Source: Pseudomonadota bacterium
Lineage (GTDB): Bacteria > Pseudomonadota > Alphaproteobacteria > Sphingomonadales > Sphingomonadaceae
Reading direction: 5' to 3'
Length of the DNA stretch: 64,000 nucleotides
Assembly: GCA_023423655.1 (NCBI GenBank)
Contig: JAFAFE010000006.1
Coordinates: forward strand, 434,001-498,000
Positions 41,877 through 49,947 of the stretch are shown piece after piece. The position numbers and the translations under genes were made by a program. The stretch's first letter is position 1. Every line of letters starts with the position of its first letter. Under the pieces are notes generated by a model. That model was not told the DNA's origin and did no database searches. It worked only from the letters and a program-made list of their open reading frames with translations.

Positions 41877-44510
41877 TCAATCCAGATTAGGCCGCAGCCA
41901 GCGGGTCGCTGTTTCCACATCGACACCGCGGCGTACGGCATAATCTTCAAGCTGGTCTTGCCCGACGCGGGCGACGCCAAAATATTCAGCTTGCGGATGA
42001 CCGAAATAGAAGCCCGAAACGGCTGCGGTCGGTAGCATGGCGAAGCTGTCGGTCAAGGAAATCCCCGTCGCATGATGCGCGTCGAGCATGTTGAAGAGCA
42101 AGGGCTTCAAACTATGTTCCGGGCAGGCCGGATAGCCGGGCGCGGGGCGGATGCCGCGATATTCTTCCTTGATAAGCGCCTCGTTGGTGAGCTGCTCCCC
42201 TTCGGCATAGCCCCAAAGGCTCGTGCGCACATGCTGGTGCAAGGCTTCGGCAAAGGCTTCGGCAAAGCGGTCCGCCAAGGCCTTCAGCAAAATATCCGAA
42301 TAATCATCAATCGCATTTTTGAAGCGCGCCAGATGCGGTTCGATACCGTGGAGCGACACCGCAAAGCCACCTATCCAGTCTCCATCCTTGCTGATAAAAT
42401 CGGCAAGACACATATTGGCGCGGCCTTCGCGCTTGGCGATTTGCTGGCGCAGCATGGGAAGGGTCACATGCTTTTCATCCTCGACATGGACGATGATGTC
42501 ATCGCCCTGGCGACGGCACGGCCATAGCCCGACTACACCGCGCGCGGTCAGCCATTTTTCCGCAATCAGCGTGTCGAGCATCTTATTGGCATCGGCAAAT
42601 AGCGAACGCGCGCTTTCGCCGACAATCTTGTCATCGAGAATGGCGGGATAAACCCCCGCCAACTCCCATGCGCGGAAGAAAGGCGTCCAGTCGATATATT
42701 CGCGCAGCTTCGCCAAATCCCAATCGGGGAAGATATGGATGCCCGGCTGTTTCGGCATGGGCGGCTTAAGGCTCATATCGGCGTCAAAACCATTGTCGCG
42801 CGCGACGCCAATGGGCAGCAGTTCTGACTGCCCCTTATTCGCGCGCGCCACGCGGATTTTTTCATATTCTGCCGCGGTCGAACCGATAAAGCCTTCTGCC
42901 TGCGTATCCGACAGGAGTTGCGAGGCCACGCCGACCGCACGGCTTGCGTCGAGCACATGGATGACCGGCCCTGTATAGGCCGGATCAATCCTGAGCGCGG
43001 TATGGACGCGGCTGGTCGTCGCGCCGCCGATGAGGAGCGGCATGGTCATGCCCGCCCGCTGCATTTCTTCGGCGACCGTCACCATCTCGTCCAAGGACGG
43101 CGTGATAAGGCCGGACAGGCCGATCATGTCCGCATCATTTTCATTCGCGGCCTTGAGGATGTCGGTCCAGGGTACCATCACGCCCATGTCGATCACTTCA
43201 TAACCATTACATTGGAGGACGACGCCGACGATATTTTTGCCGATGTCATGCACATCGCCCTTGACCGTCGCCATGATGATGCGGCCCTTGGCTTTCGCGC
43301 CTTCTTCCTTTTCCGCTTCGATGAAGGGGATGAGGTGCGCGACCGCCTTTTTCATCACGCGCGCGGATTTGACCACTTGGGGCAGGAACATTTTGCCCGA
43401 GCCGAACAGGTCGCCAACGACATTCATCCCGTCCATCAGCGGGCCTTCAATGACCTCGATAGGACGGCCACCGGAGTCAGCAAGCGCGGCGCGGGCTTCT
43501 TCGGTGTCGGCGACGATATGCGCGTCAATGCCTTTGACGAGCGCATGTTCAATGCGCTTGGTGACGGTCCAGCCACGCCATTCTTCAGCCGCCTTTTCTG
43601 CCGCAGCATCGGTGCCCTTGAACTTCTCGGCCAAAGCGATCAGCCGCTCGGTCGGGGTTTCGTCATCTTTGCGTTGCGGCCGGTTGAGAATTACATCCTC
43701 GCACGCTTCGCGCAATTCGGGATCAATCGTGTCATAGACGTCCAACTGCCCCGCATTGACGATGCCCATATCCATCCCTGCCGGAATGGCATGATAGAGG
43801 AACACCGAGTGCATCGCGCGGCGTACCGGCTCATTGCCGCGGAAGCTGAACGACAGGTTGGAAAGCCCGCCCGAAATATGGACGTGCGGGCAGCGTTTCT
43901 TGATCTCCCGCGTCGCTTCGATAAAATCGACGCCGTAATTATTATGTTCTTCGATGCCGGTGGCGACCGCGAACACATTGGGGTCGAAGATGATGTCTTC
44001 AGGCGGGAAACCGATGCCGGTGAGGAGCTTATAAGCGCGTTCGCAAATTTCGACCTTGCGTTGCTGCGTGTCCGCCTGCCCTACTTCGTCAAACGCCATG
44101 ACGACAACCGCCGCGCCATAATCCATACATTTGCGCGCATGTTCCAAGAATTGCGCTTCGCCTTCCTTCATCGAGATGGAGTTGACGATGGGCTTGCCCG
44201 ATACGCATTTGAGACCTGCTTCGATGACGGTCCATTTGGATGAGTCGATCATCACCGGCACCCGCGCAATGTCCGGTTCGGCAGCGATAAGCTTCAGGAA
44301 AGTCGTCATCGCCTTTTCGGCGTCGAGCAACCCTTCGTCCATGTTTACGTCGATAACTTGCGCACCATTTTCAACCTGTTGCCGCGCGACTTCGACCGCC
44401 TTGGCATAATCATCAGCCATGATGAGTTTCTTGAACGCGGCAGAGCCGGTCACATTGGTGCGCTCGCCGACATTGACGAAAGTTGCGGTGCGGACAGGTT
44501 GGTCGGTCAT
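41877..44510 (-). CDS. metH: Methionine synthase MetH, pterin/cobalamin/activation part
   Basis: This 877-residue protein holds the C-terminal modules of B12-dependent methionine synthase. It has a pterin-binding barrel (FVNVGERTNVTGSAAFKK onward), a cap and cobalamin domain (GDVHDIGKNIVGVVL with the B12-ligating His, then GLSGLITPSLDEM and GGATTSRVHTA), and a reactivation domain (RGIRPAPGYPACPEH, GFYFGHPQAEYFGV). The homocysteine module is a separate gene upstream (44632-45678), so MetH is split here. The 121-bp spacer between them contains a dispersed repeat. It is part of the arsR-metF-metH gene run. Confidence 0.95.
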   Translation of the reverse strand: MTDQPVRTATFVNVGERTNVTGSAAFKKLIMADDYAKAVEVARQQVENGAQVIDVNMDEGLLDAEKAMTTFLKLIAAEPDIARVPVMIDSSKWTVIEAGLKCVSGKPIVNSISMKEGEAQFLEHARKCMDYGAAVVVMAFDEVGQADTQQRKVEICERAYKLLTGIGFPPEDIIFDPNVFAVATGIEEHNNYGVDFIEATREIKKRCPHVHISGGLSNLSFSFRGNEPVRRAMHSVFLYHAIPAGMDMGIVNAGQLDVYDTIDPELREACEDVILNRPQRKDDETPTERLIALAEKFKGTDAAAEKAAEEWRGWTVTKRIEHALVKGIDAHIVADTEEARAALADSGGRPIEVIEGPLMDGMNVVGDLFGSGKMFLPQVVKSARVMKKAVAHLIPFIEAEKEEGAKAKGRIIMATVKGDVHDIGKNIVGVVLQCNGYEVIDMGVMVPWTDILKAANENDADMIGLSGLITPSLDEMVTVAEEMQRAGMTMPLLIGGATTSRVHTALRIDPAYTGPVIHVLDASRAVGVASQLLSDTQAEGFIGSTAAEYEKIRVARANKGQSELLPIGVARDNGFDADMSLKPPMPKQPGIHIFPDWDLAKLREYIDWTPFFRAWELAGVYPAILDDKIVGESARSLFADANKMLDTLIAEKWLTARGVVGLWPCRRQGDDIIVHVEDEKHVTLPMLRQQIAKREGRANMCLADFISKDGDWIGGFAVSLHGIEPHLARFKNAIDDYSDILLKALADRFAEAFAEALHQHVRTSLWGYAEGEQLTNEALIKEEYRGIRPAPGYPACPEHSLKPLLFNMLDAHHATGISLTDSFAMLPTAAVSGFYFGHPQAEYFGVARVGQDQLEDYAVRRGVDVETATRWLRPNLD

Positions 44511-44530
44511 ATTCTTTACTTCTTTAATAT

Positions 44531-44625
44531 CGTCATCCCCGGCTTGACCGGGGATCCATCTCGTTACCCATCGATTTAAAATACGGGTCCGGGGATGGAT
44601 TCCCGCTTTCGCGGGAATGACGGGG
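44531..44625. repeat. Dispersed palindromic element inside the split metH operon
   Basis: One end has ATCCCCGG-CTTGA-CCGGGGAT, the other TTCCCGC-TTTC-GCGGGAA. The same about 95-bp unit, inverted, is found at 51615-51709 between groES and groEL. It is a non-coding repeat occupying nearly the whole spacer between the two metH parts. Confidence 0.8.
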
Positions 44626-44631
44626 AAAAAT

Positions 44632-45678
44632 TCACGCAGGCACCATCATCGGCTCTAAGCCGGCAAGGCGGGTTTTGACGGCGATATCGGGCAGCGTACG
44701 CGGTGGCAGGTTTGCGACAGCCTTGGCCATAGCAGCGATATGCGCGGGGCTGGAACCGCAGCAGCCGCCGAGGATGTTGACCTGCCCCTTATCCGCCCAT
44801 TCCTTGACAAGCGCCGCCGTCTGGTCGGGCAATTCGTCATATTCGCCCAACTCATTGGGAAGCCCTGCATTGGGATAGACCATGATGAGCGTGTCGGCGA
44901 GATTGGCCAGCACTTGCACATGCGGGCGAAGTTGGTCCGCGCCGAACGAACAGTTGAGGCCGATGGTGATCGGCTTGGCATGGCGCACGGCATACCAGAA
45001 AGCCTCGACCGTATGGCCCGACAGGTTACGGCCCGAAAGGTCGGTCAAGGTCATCGAGATCATCATCGGAATTTCGCGCCCCAGTGCGGCTTCCGCCTCG
45101 CGCACCGCCATCACGCCCGCTTTGGCATTCAGCGTATCGAACACGGTTTCAATGAGGATGAAATCGACGCCCCCTTCGACCAAGGCTTCGACCTGCTCGC
45201 GATAAACCGCGACAAGATAGTCGAAATCAATCTCGCGATAGCCGGGGTCGTTGACATCGGGTGACAGCGACAATGTCTTGTTGGTCGGGCCGATAGCGCC
45301 CGCGACAAAGCGGGGCTTGCCATCTTTCGCGGCAAAATCATCCGCCGCCTTGCGCGCAATTTGCGCCGAGGCAATGTTGATTTCCTTGACCAGATGTTCC
45401 GCGCCATAATCGGCCTGGCTGATGACATTGGCGCTGAACGTATTGGTCGAAACCATATCCGATCCCGCCTCGAGATAGGCGCGGGTAATCGTGTCGATCA
45501 CCTCCGGCTTGGTCAGTGCCAATATGTCATTATTGCCCTTTTGATCGTGGCTGAGGCCCAAATCCCCGGCATAATCTTCTTCGGCCAGCTTGTAATTCTG
45601 GATCTGGGTGCCGAACGCGCCGTCGGTGAGCAGCACGCGCTTTTTGGCTTCATTCAATAAGGTTTCGCGGATGCTCAT
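44632..45678 (-). CDS. metH: Methionine synthase MetH, homocysteine-binding part
   Basis: This 348-residue protein corresponds to the N-terminal homocysteine S-methyltransferase barrel of MetH. It starts RVLLTDGAFGTQIQNYKL, and the zinc ligands are Cys in GLNCSFGAD and two Cys in ILGGCCGSSPAH. It would work in trans with the product of the downstream gene. The ATG at 45678 overlaps the metF stop as ATGA, so translation is coupled. It should not be confused with betaine- or S-methylmethionine-type enzymes; the split pairing with the cobalamin part makes MetH most likely. Confidence 0.93.
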   Translation of the reverse strand: MSIRETLLNEAKKRVLLTDGAFGTQIQNYKLAEEDYAGDLGLSHDQKGNNDILALTKPEVIDTITRAYLEAGSDMVSTNTFSANVISQADYGAEHLVKEINIASAQIARKAADDFAAKDGKPRFVAGAIGPTNKTLSLSPDVNDPGYREIDFDYLVAVYREQVEALVEGGVDFILIETVFDTLNAKAGVMAVREAEAALGREIPMMISMTLTDLSGRNLSGHTVEAFWYAVRHAKPITIGLNCSFGADQLRPHVQVLANLADTLIMVYPNAGLPNELGEYDELPDQTAALVKEWADKGQVNILGGCCGSSPAHIAAMAKAVANLPPRTLPDIAVKTRLAGLEPMMVPA

Positions 45679-46622
45679 AGGCTTGCTCCCGAAGAGTGTT
45701 GGTGCGGACGCAGGCCGAGCAGATGACAAATCGCATAGCTCAGCTCCGCCCGGTTCAAGGTGTAGAAATGGAAATTGCGCACGCCGCCCGCATAAAGACG
45801 GCGGCACATTTCAGCGGCAACCGTTGCCGATACAAGCTGGCGCGCTTGCGGGTGGTCATCAAGACCGTCGAACAGCCCCGCCATCCACACCGGAATTTCG
45901 GTGCCGCACATCGCCGACATGCGCTGGATTGCCGCAAAGTTCGACACCGGCATAATGCCCGGCACGATATCCGCCGTAATCCCTGCCGCCGCGCTCGCAT
46001 CACGGAAGCGGAAATAAGCGTCGGGCGTGTAGAAAAATTGGGTGATCGCGCGGGTCGCGCCTGCATCGAGCTTGCGCTTCAGATTATCCATATCGCTGTC
46101 CGCGCAATCGGCATCGGGATGGACCTCCGGATAGGCGGCGACCGAAATTTCAAAATCATGCAGCGCCTTCAATCCCGCCACCAGTTCGGCGGCATTATTA
46201 TAGCCGTCCGGATGCGCGACAAATTTGCCGCCCGCCGGAGCATCACCACGCAGCGCGACGATGTGGCGCACGCCCGCTTCCCAATAAGCATGGGCGACCT
46301 CGGCAATCTCGTCCTTGCTCGCTTCGACACAAGTAAGGTGCGCCGCCGCCGGAATAATAGTGTCACGCGCAATTTTGGCGACCGTTGCATGGGTGCGCTC
46401 GCGCGTTGTGCCGCCAGCGCCATAAGTCACCGAGACAAATTTCGGGCCCAAAGGCGCGAGCGTATCGAACGTGTCCCATAATTGCGCTTCCATTTTCTCC
46501 GTCTTGGGCGGGAAAAATTCGAAGCTCACATCAATATCGCCGCCAAGTCCTGCAAAAAGCGGGCTCGCATTGGCGCGATATTGTTCGGAGAGGGGAGTGT
46601 TCGGCGGGCGTTTCATATACAT
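45675..46622 (-). CDS. metF: Methylenetetrahydrofolate reductase
   Basis: This 315-residue FAD enzyme makes 5-methyltetrahydrofolate for methionine synthases. It shows FEFFPPKTEKMEAQLW with the catalytic Glu, SVTYGAGGTTRERTH, HIVALRGDAPAGG and ITQFFYTPDAYFRF. The ATG at 46622 has GGAG 7 bases upstream; ATG 46616 is a near alternative. It starts 11 bp after the ArsR/methyltransferase gene and overlaps metH(N), so the four genes form one operon. Confidence 0.96.
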   Translation of the reverse strand: MYMKRPPNTPLSEQYRANASPLFAGLGGDIDVSFEFFPPKTEKMEAQLWDTFDTLAPLGPKFVSVTYGAGGTTRERTHATVAKIARDTIIPAAAHLTCVEASKDEIAEVAHAYWEAGVRHIVALRGDAPAGGKFVAHPDGYNNAAELVAGLKALHDFEISVAAYPEVHPDADCADSDMDNLKRKLDAGATRAITQFFYTPDAYFRFRDASAAAGITADIVPGIMPVSNFAAIQRMSAMCGTEIPVWMAGLFDGLDDHPQARQLVSATVAAEMCRRLYAGGVRNFHFYTLNRAELSYAICHLLGLRPHQHSSGASL

Positions 46623-46633
46623 TATCTCCGGAG

Positions 46634-47611
46634 TCAGGCAGCGTTACGCAACGCTTCTTCTTGGCGGGCGGGATTATCGTCGGAACGGCGGCGGCCAAGC
46701 CACAGGCGCACGGTGAGTTCGCCCCCGCTCAGCGCGTCGCTCGCTTCGACCAGCAAGCCGGTCGAGGCAAACCAGCCGCGAATTTGCGCATCGGAAAAGC
46801 CGAGACGCGCATGGGCATCGCGGGTGCGCAATTCTTCGCGGTCGTGCGAGGCGAAATCGACAATCAGGATATGGCCGCCGGGGCGCAGCACGCGCGCGGC
46901 TTCGGCAATCACCTGATCGGGGGCCTGCGCATAATGGAGCACCTGATGGAAGATGATCGTGTCCGCGCTTTCGGCTCCCAAGGGCAGCGCATAAAAATCG
47001 CCCTGCAATAATTCGACCGGCCAGTCATGCGCGGTGAGGCGCGCGCGGGCGAGACGGAGCATTTCGGGGCTGCGGTCAAGCGCGGTCACGCGGCGCGCGG
47101 ACGGCGCGAACAGTTCGGCCACCCGCCCCGTCCCCGTGCCGACATCGAGCACATGGCCCAAGCGGCGGTTCTGCATCAGGCGCAACATCGCCTGTTCAAC
47201 TTCGGCTTCGGCAACATGGAGCGAGCGGATCGCGTCCCATTGTTCGGCATGGTCGGCAAAATAGCGGCTCGCCGCCGCCGCACGCTCGGCCTGCACCGTG
47301 CGCAGCGCAACAAGGTCAAGATCGACAATATTCTGTTCCGCCGCCGACAAAGGCACAGCGCCCAGAAATTCACGCAACGCATCTGTCGCCTTTCCCGGCG
47401 ATAAACGCAGAAAAACCCAGCTTCCTTCCTTACGCCGCTCGACCAGTCCCGCTTCGGCGAGGATGCGGACATGGCGCGAAACGCGCGGCTGGCTCTGCTC
47501 CAATATTTGCGCGATTTCCCCGACCGAAAGCTCCAAAACACGCAGCAATGCGATGATTCGCAGCCTTGTGGGGTCCGCCAGCGACCGGAGAATGTCTATC
47601 AATTGGGTCAT
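46634..47611 (-). CDS. ArsR-family regulator fused to a SAM-dependent methyltransferase domain
   Basis: This 325-residue protein has a winged helix of the ArsR type at residues 1-90 (LRSLADPTRLRIIALL, then VGEIAQILEQSQPRVSRHVRILAEAGLVERR), lacking obvious metal-binding Cys pairs. A class I methyltransferase domain follows at about residues 130-275 (VLDVGTGTGRVAELFAP, ALDRSPEML, FHQVLHYAQAPDQVIAEAARVLRPGG). The domain may sense SAM or SAH rather than methylate. ArsR-type regulators of the methionine cycle (SahR) are known in Proteobacteria. It is first in the metF-metH operon, with its probable operator 12 bp upstream of its ATG. No ribosome site precedes the ATG, so the message may be leaderless. 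Confidence 0.85.
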   Translation of the reverse strand: MTQLIDILRSLADPTRLRIIALLRVLELSVGEIAQILEQSQPRVSRHVRILAEAGLVERRKEGSWVFLRLSPGKATDALREFLGAVPLSAAEQNIVDLDLVALRTVQAERAAAASRYFADHAEQWDAIRSLHVAEAEVEQAMLRLMQNRRLGHVLDVGTGTGRVAELFAPSARRVTALDRSPEMLRLARARLTAHDWPVELLQGDFYALPLGAESADTIIFHQVLHYAQAPDQVIAEAARVLRPGGHILIVDFASHDREELRTRDAHARLGFSDAQIRGWFASTGLLVEASDALSGGELTVRLWLGRRRSDDNPARQEEALRNAA

Positions 47612-47622
47612 GATTGTTTAAG

Positions 47623-47642
47623 ATATAAAGAATTCTTTATAT
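47623..47642. promoter_or_regulatory. Perfect 20-bp palindrome ATATAAAG-AATT-CTTTATAT, ArsR-type operator
   Basis: A complete palindrome immediately upstream of the ArsR/methyltransferase-metF-metH operon. The half-sites and spacing are identical to those at 9027-9046 in front of metE. Given its place, it should overlap the promoter and serve for autoregulation. Confidence 0.75.
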
Positions 47643-47851
47643 GTGGTCAATGGAGGAAAAGTGGCAGAAAGCTTGGACTTGGTCATAAATTTGCAATGTC
47701 GCGAAAAAAATGCGGCGAGTAGCAAAAAAAGTGCCATTGCATGTTGAATCACGAGTCGTTAGGGACCGGTTTGCTGGACGCGGGGAGGCGGCTTTGCTTA
47801 CCCTTCCCTCTGCCTGCAACGGTTTTTCTCTTGTATTAGGGGTGTTCCCAA

Positions 47852-48217
47852 ATGACCAAGTCGATTTCTCTTTCGCTCGTTCTCGCTGCTTCGCTCGGCC
47901 TCGCTGCTTGCTCGCAGCCCGCTGCTGACCAGGCTGCTGCTGACGCCAACGCTGCTGCTGCTTCGGCTGACACCGCCGCTGACTCGGCTGTAGACGCTGC
48001 TGCTGCTGCTGGCGACGCTGCTGGTGACGCTGCTGCTGCTGGTGCCGACGCTGCTGTTGCTGGTGCTGACGCTGCTGCTGACACCGCGAAGGCTGCTGCT
48101 GGCGACGCCAAGGACGCTGCTGCCAAGGCTGGTGACTCGGCTAAGGACGCTGCTGCTTCGGCTGTTGACGCCGCTGGCGACGCTGCGAAGGCAACTGCTG
48201 AAGAAATCAAGAAGTAA
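47852..48217 (+). CDS. Small Ala/Asp-repeat lipoprotein
   Basis: This 121-residue protein has a lipobox (LGLAAC, Cys at residue 20) and a mature part that is about half Ala with regularly placed Asp, Lys and Ser (DAAGDAAAAG, AKAAAGDAKDAAAKAGDSAKDAAAS). This predicts a long amphipathic helix. No enzyme family fits; a structural or stress-related outer-membrane lipoprotein is possible. Alanine is written almost only as GCT in long runs, unlike neighbours that favour GCC and GCG. An intrinsic terminator follows. The opposite strand is open too, but this strand has the signal peptide. Confidence 0.75.
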   Translation: MTKSISLSLVLAASLGLAACSQPAADQAAADANAAAASADTAADSAVDAAAAAGDAAGDAAAAGADAAVAGADAAADTAKAAAGDAKDAAAKAGDSAKDAAASAVDAAGDAAKATAEEIKK

Positions 48218-48250
48218 GTTTCTTACTTTTCGTTTTTTCGAATTAAAGAG

Positions 48251-48280
48251 GGGTCGTCTCGCAAGAGGCGGCCCTTTTTT
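48251..48280 (+). terminator. Rho-independent terminator after the Ala/Asp lipoprotein gene
   Basis: GGGTCGTCTC and GAGGCGGCCC pair imperfectly around GCAA and are followed by TTTTTT. Confidence 0.75.
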
Positions 48281-48414
48281 AATGCCCGTTTTCTTTTAAT
48301 CTCCGTTTTCGCAGACGGTTTTTTAAGCATCCTTTCTTGACTGTGGGACCGGTCCCATGACCGCCATCGCGCACCCGCTTGCTATTTGGAGCAAAAGCAA
48401 TAAGCCTTGGGACC

Positions 48415-48756
48415 ATGACCTTTTCCGTGCGCGCCTTTCTTGCCCTCCCGCTTGGCGGGGCGCTGTGCCTGCTCGCGCTTACAGGGTGCCTGCGCCACGA
48501 AAATGATCCGGGTCAGGGCGGGTTGACCATCGGCGAAAATAAGGAACTGGACGCCGCCGCCGCAGAGCTGGACGTGCGACCCAAAGCTCCGGCTCCGCCC
48601 GTTGGGGCTGCATCGCCAACCTCGGCAAGCATCCCGCCACAGGGTAAGCCGCAGGGACAAGCCGAAACACAACCCCAACCCGCCCCCGCTACCCGCCCTT
48701 CGCTTGGCGGCATCGGAAGGGCCAGCCAGCCCAAGGCAGCGGACAAGCAGCAATAA
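48415..48756 (+). CDS. Small Pro/Gln-rich lipoprotein of unknown function
   Basis: This 113-residue protein has a lipobox LTGC (Cys at about residue 25) and a mature part that is rich in Pro, Ala and Gln and probably unstructured, with a DPGQGGLTIGENKELDAAAAELD start that may be conserved. I recognise no family. The ATG at 48415 is chosen to give a normal signal peptide; its ribosome site is weak. Confidence 0.6.
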   Translation: MTFSVRAFLALPLGGALCLLALTGCLRHENDPGQGGLTIGENKELDAAAAELDVRPKAPAPPVGAASPTSASIPPQGKPQGQAETQPQPAPATRPSLGGIGRASQPKAADKQQ

Positions 48757-48802
48757 GCCCCGCGGCGTCCTTCCAAAAACGGAAGCCCGCCGCCGCCCTA
48801 TC

Positions 48803-49567
48803 TCAACAGCCAGTCAGCTTGATCTCGTATAATTTCGGCCAGTTTTTGCCGGTGACGAACAGCCTTTTGCCGTGCGCGTCCCACGCAATGCCGTTCAGCA
48901 CCCCATCCATCCCGCGCGCACCCGACGCGGCCCTGAGGCCTGCGAGATTGACGATGCGCCTCACCTTGCCGCTGGCCGGGTCAATCCGCGCAATCAGCTC
49001 GCTCATCCAGATATTCGCCCAAATCTCGCCGTCAATCGCCTCCAACTCGTTGAGCATGGCGAGCGGACGCCCGGCATAGGTGACCGTCACGCGGCGCTGC
49101 TCGGCCATCGTTGCAGGGTCCAAAAAGCGCAAGGTCGCGCTGCCATCGCTCCACACCAATTGCCCGTCCAGCAGCGCCAGCCCCCAGCCCTCGCCTGCAT
49201 AGCGAAAACTGCCCAGTGGCTTTAAATCCTTAAGCCGCCAGCGATGGCCGACGCCATTTTGCCAGGTGACCGAAATGATCTGGTCCTTCCAGCGCACCGA
49301 CCCTTCGCCAAACTGGTCAGCGGGGAGCCGCCGTTCGGCCAGCACTTTACCGGTTTCCAGATCCACCCGCGCCACCCGCGATTGCCCCAACTGCCCCGTG
49401 CTTTCATATAAATGCCCGTCATGGAAGAACAGGCCTTGCGTAAAACTGCGCGGATCATGCGGATAGTCGCGTATGATTTCATAGCCGCAGACGGGTGGCG
49501 TGGCGGCAGGTGTATCGGCAGAAACCGGCGCCTGTCCGGCTGCCAATGCAAGGGCCAATATCATCAT
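48803..49567 (-). CDS. Glutaminyl-peptide cyclotransferase (bacterial/plant type)
   Basis: This 254-residue protein has a short signal peptide (about residues 1-18) and a five-bladed propeller of the glutamine cyclotransferase family. It shows YPHDPRSFTQGLFFHDGHLYESTGQLGQSRV, LNELEAIDGEIWANIWMSELIARIDP and MDGVLNGIAWD, the family signatures. It converts N-terminal Gln of exported peptides to pyroglutamate. No partner is evident. It is separated from groEL by a 380-bp stretch in the same direction. Confidence 0.87.
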   Translation of the reverse strand: MMILALALAAGQAPVSADTPAATPPVCGYEIIRDYPHDPRSFTQGLFFHDGHLYESTGQLGQSRVARVDLETGKVLAERRLPADQFGEGSVRWKDQIISVTWQNGVGHRWRLKDLKPLGSFRYAGEGWGLALLDGQLVWSDGSATLRFLDPATMAEQRRVTVTYAGRPLAMLNELEAIDGEIWANIWMSELIARIDPASGKVRRIVNLAGLRAASGARGMDGVLNGIAWDAHGKRLFVTGKNWPKLYEIKLTGC

Positions 49568-49784
49568 AACCGCGTCCCGTCCCCTTCCTTAAAGTCGCAT
49601 AGAGTCACACCATCACGCCTTTAAACTGCGCCGACCTTATACCCCGCACCTTGCCATCAACAATATCAAAGACCCGCGATTTTCACCGTGGGACACATGA
49701 GGATGCAGACAAAAGACCGGTAGGAAAGCCGTAATACATGGCGGCTTGCGCCTTGGTGAACCGGCGGCCCCCACGCCCGAACAA

Positions 49785-49813
49785 AAAAGGCCGGAAGGTT
49801 TCCCTCCCGGCCT
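49785..49813 (-). terminator. Rho-independent terminator of groES-groEL
   Basis: On the minus strand, AGGCCGGGAGG and CCTTCCGGCCT form an 11-bp stem with one mismatch and a GAAA loop, followed by TTTTTT. It lies about 135 bp beyond the groEL stop; the intervening 49814-49947 can fold extensively and includes the 9-bp inverted repeat GACACGGAA at 49841-49863. I see no gene in 49568-49784. Confidence 0.85.
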
Positions 49814-49947
49814 CTTATTGAATAGCTGGATGGCAGGTCCGACACGGAAGTAAATTCCGTGTCGTCGAACGCGCTCGGCTTCGCCGCCGCGTCGGCCGGA
49901 CCTGTGCCTGATAGCGGGCCGGACGTCGCCGACCCGCGCACAGGTCT

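Noticed and set aside
47836..48210. Minus-strand Ala/Ser-rich frame opposite the Ala/Asp lipoprotein
   Set aside because: GCT/AGC repeats are open on both strands. Only the plus strand has a lipobox signal and a terminator.
49666..49941. Small minus-strand frame in the groEL trailer
   Set aside because: It spans the intrinsic terminator, and its codons and composition look random.
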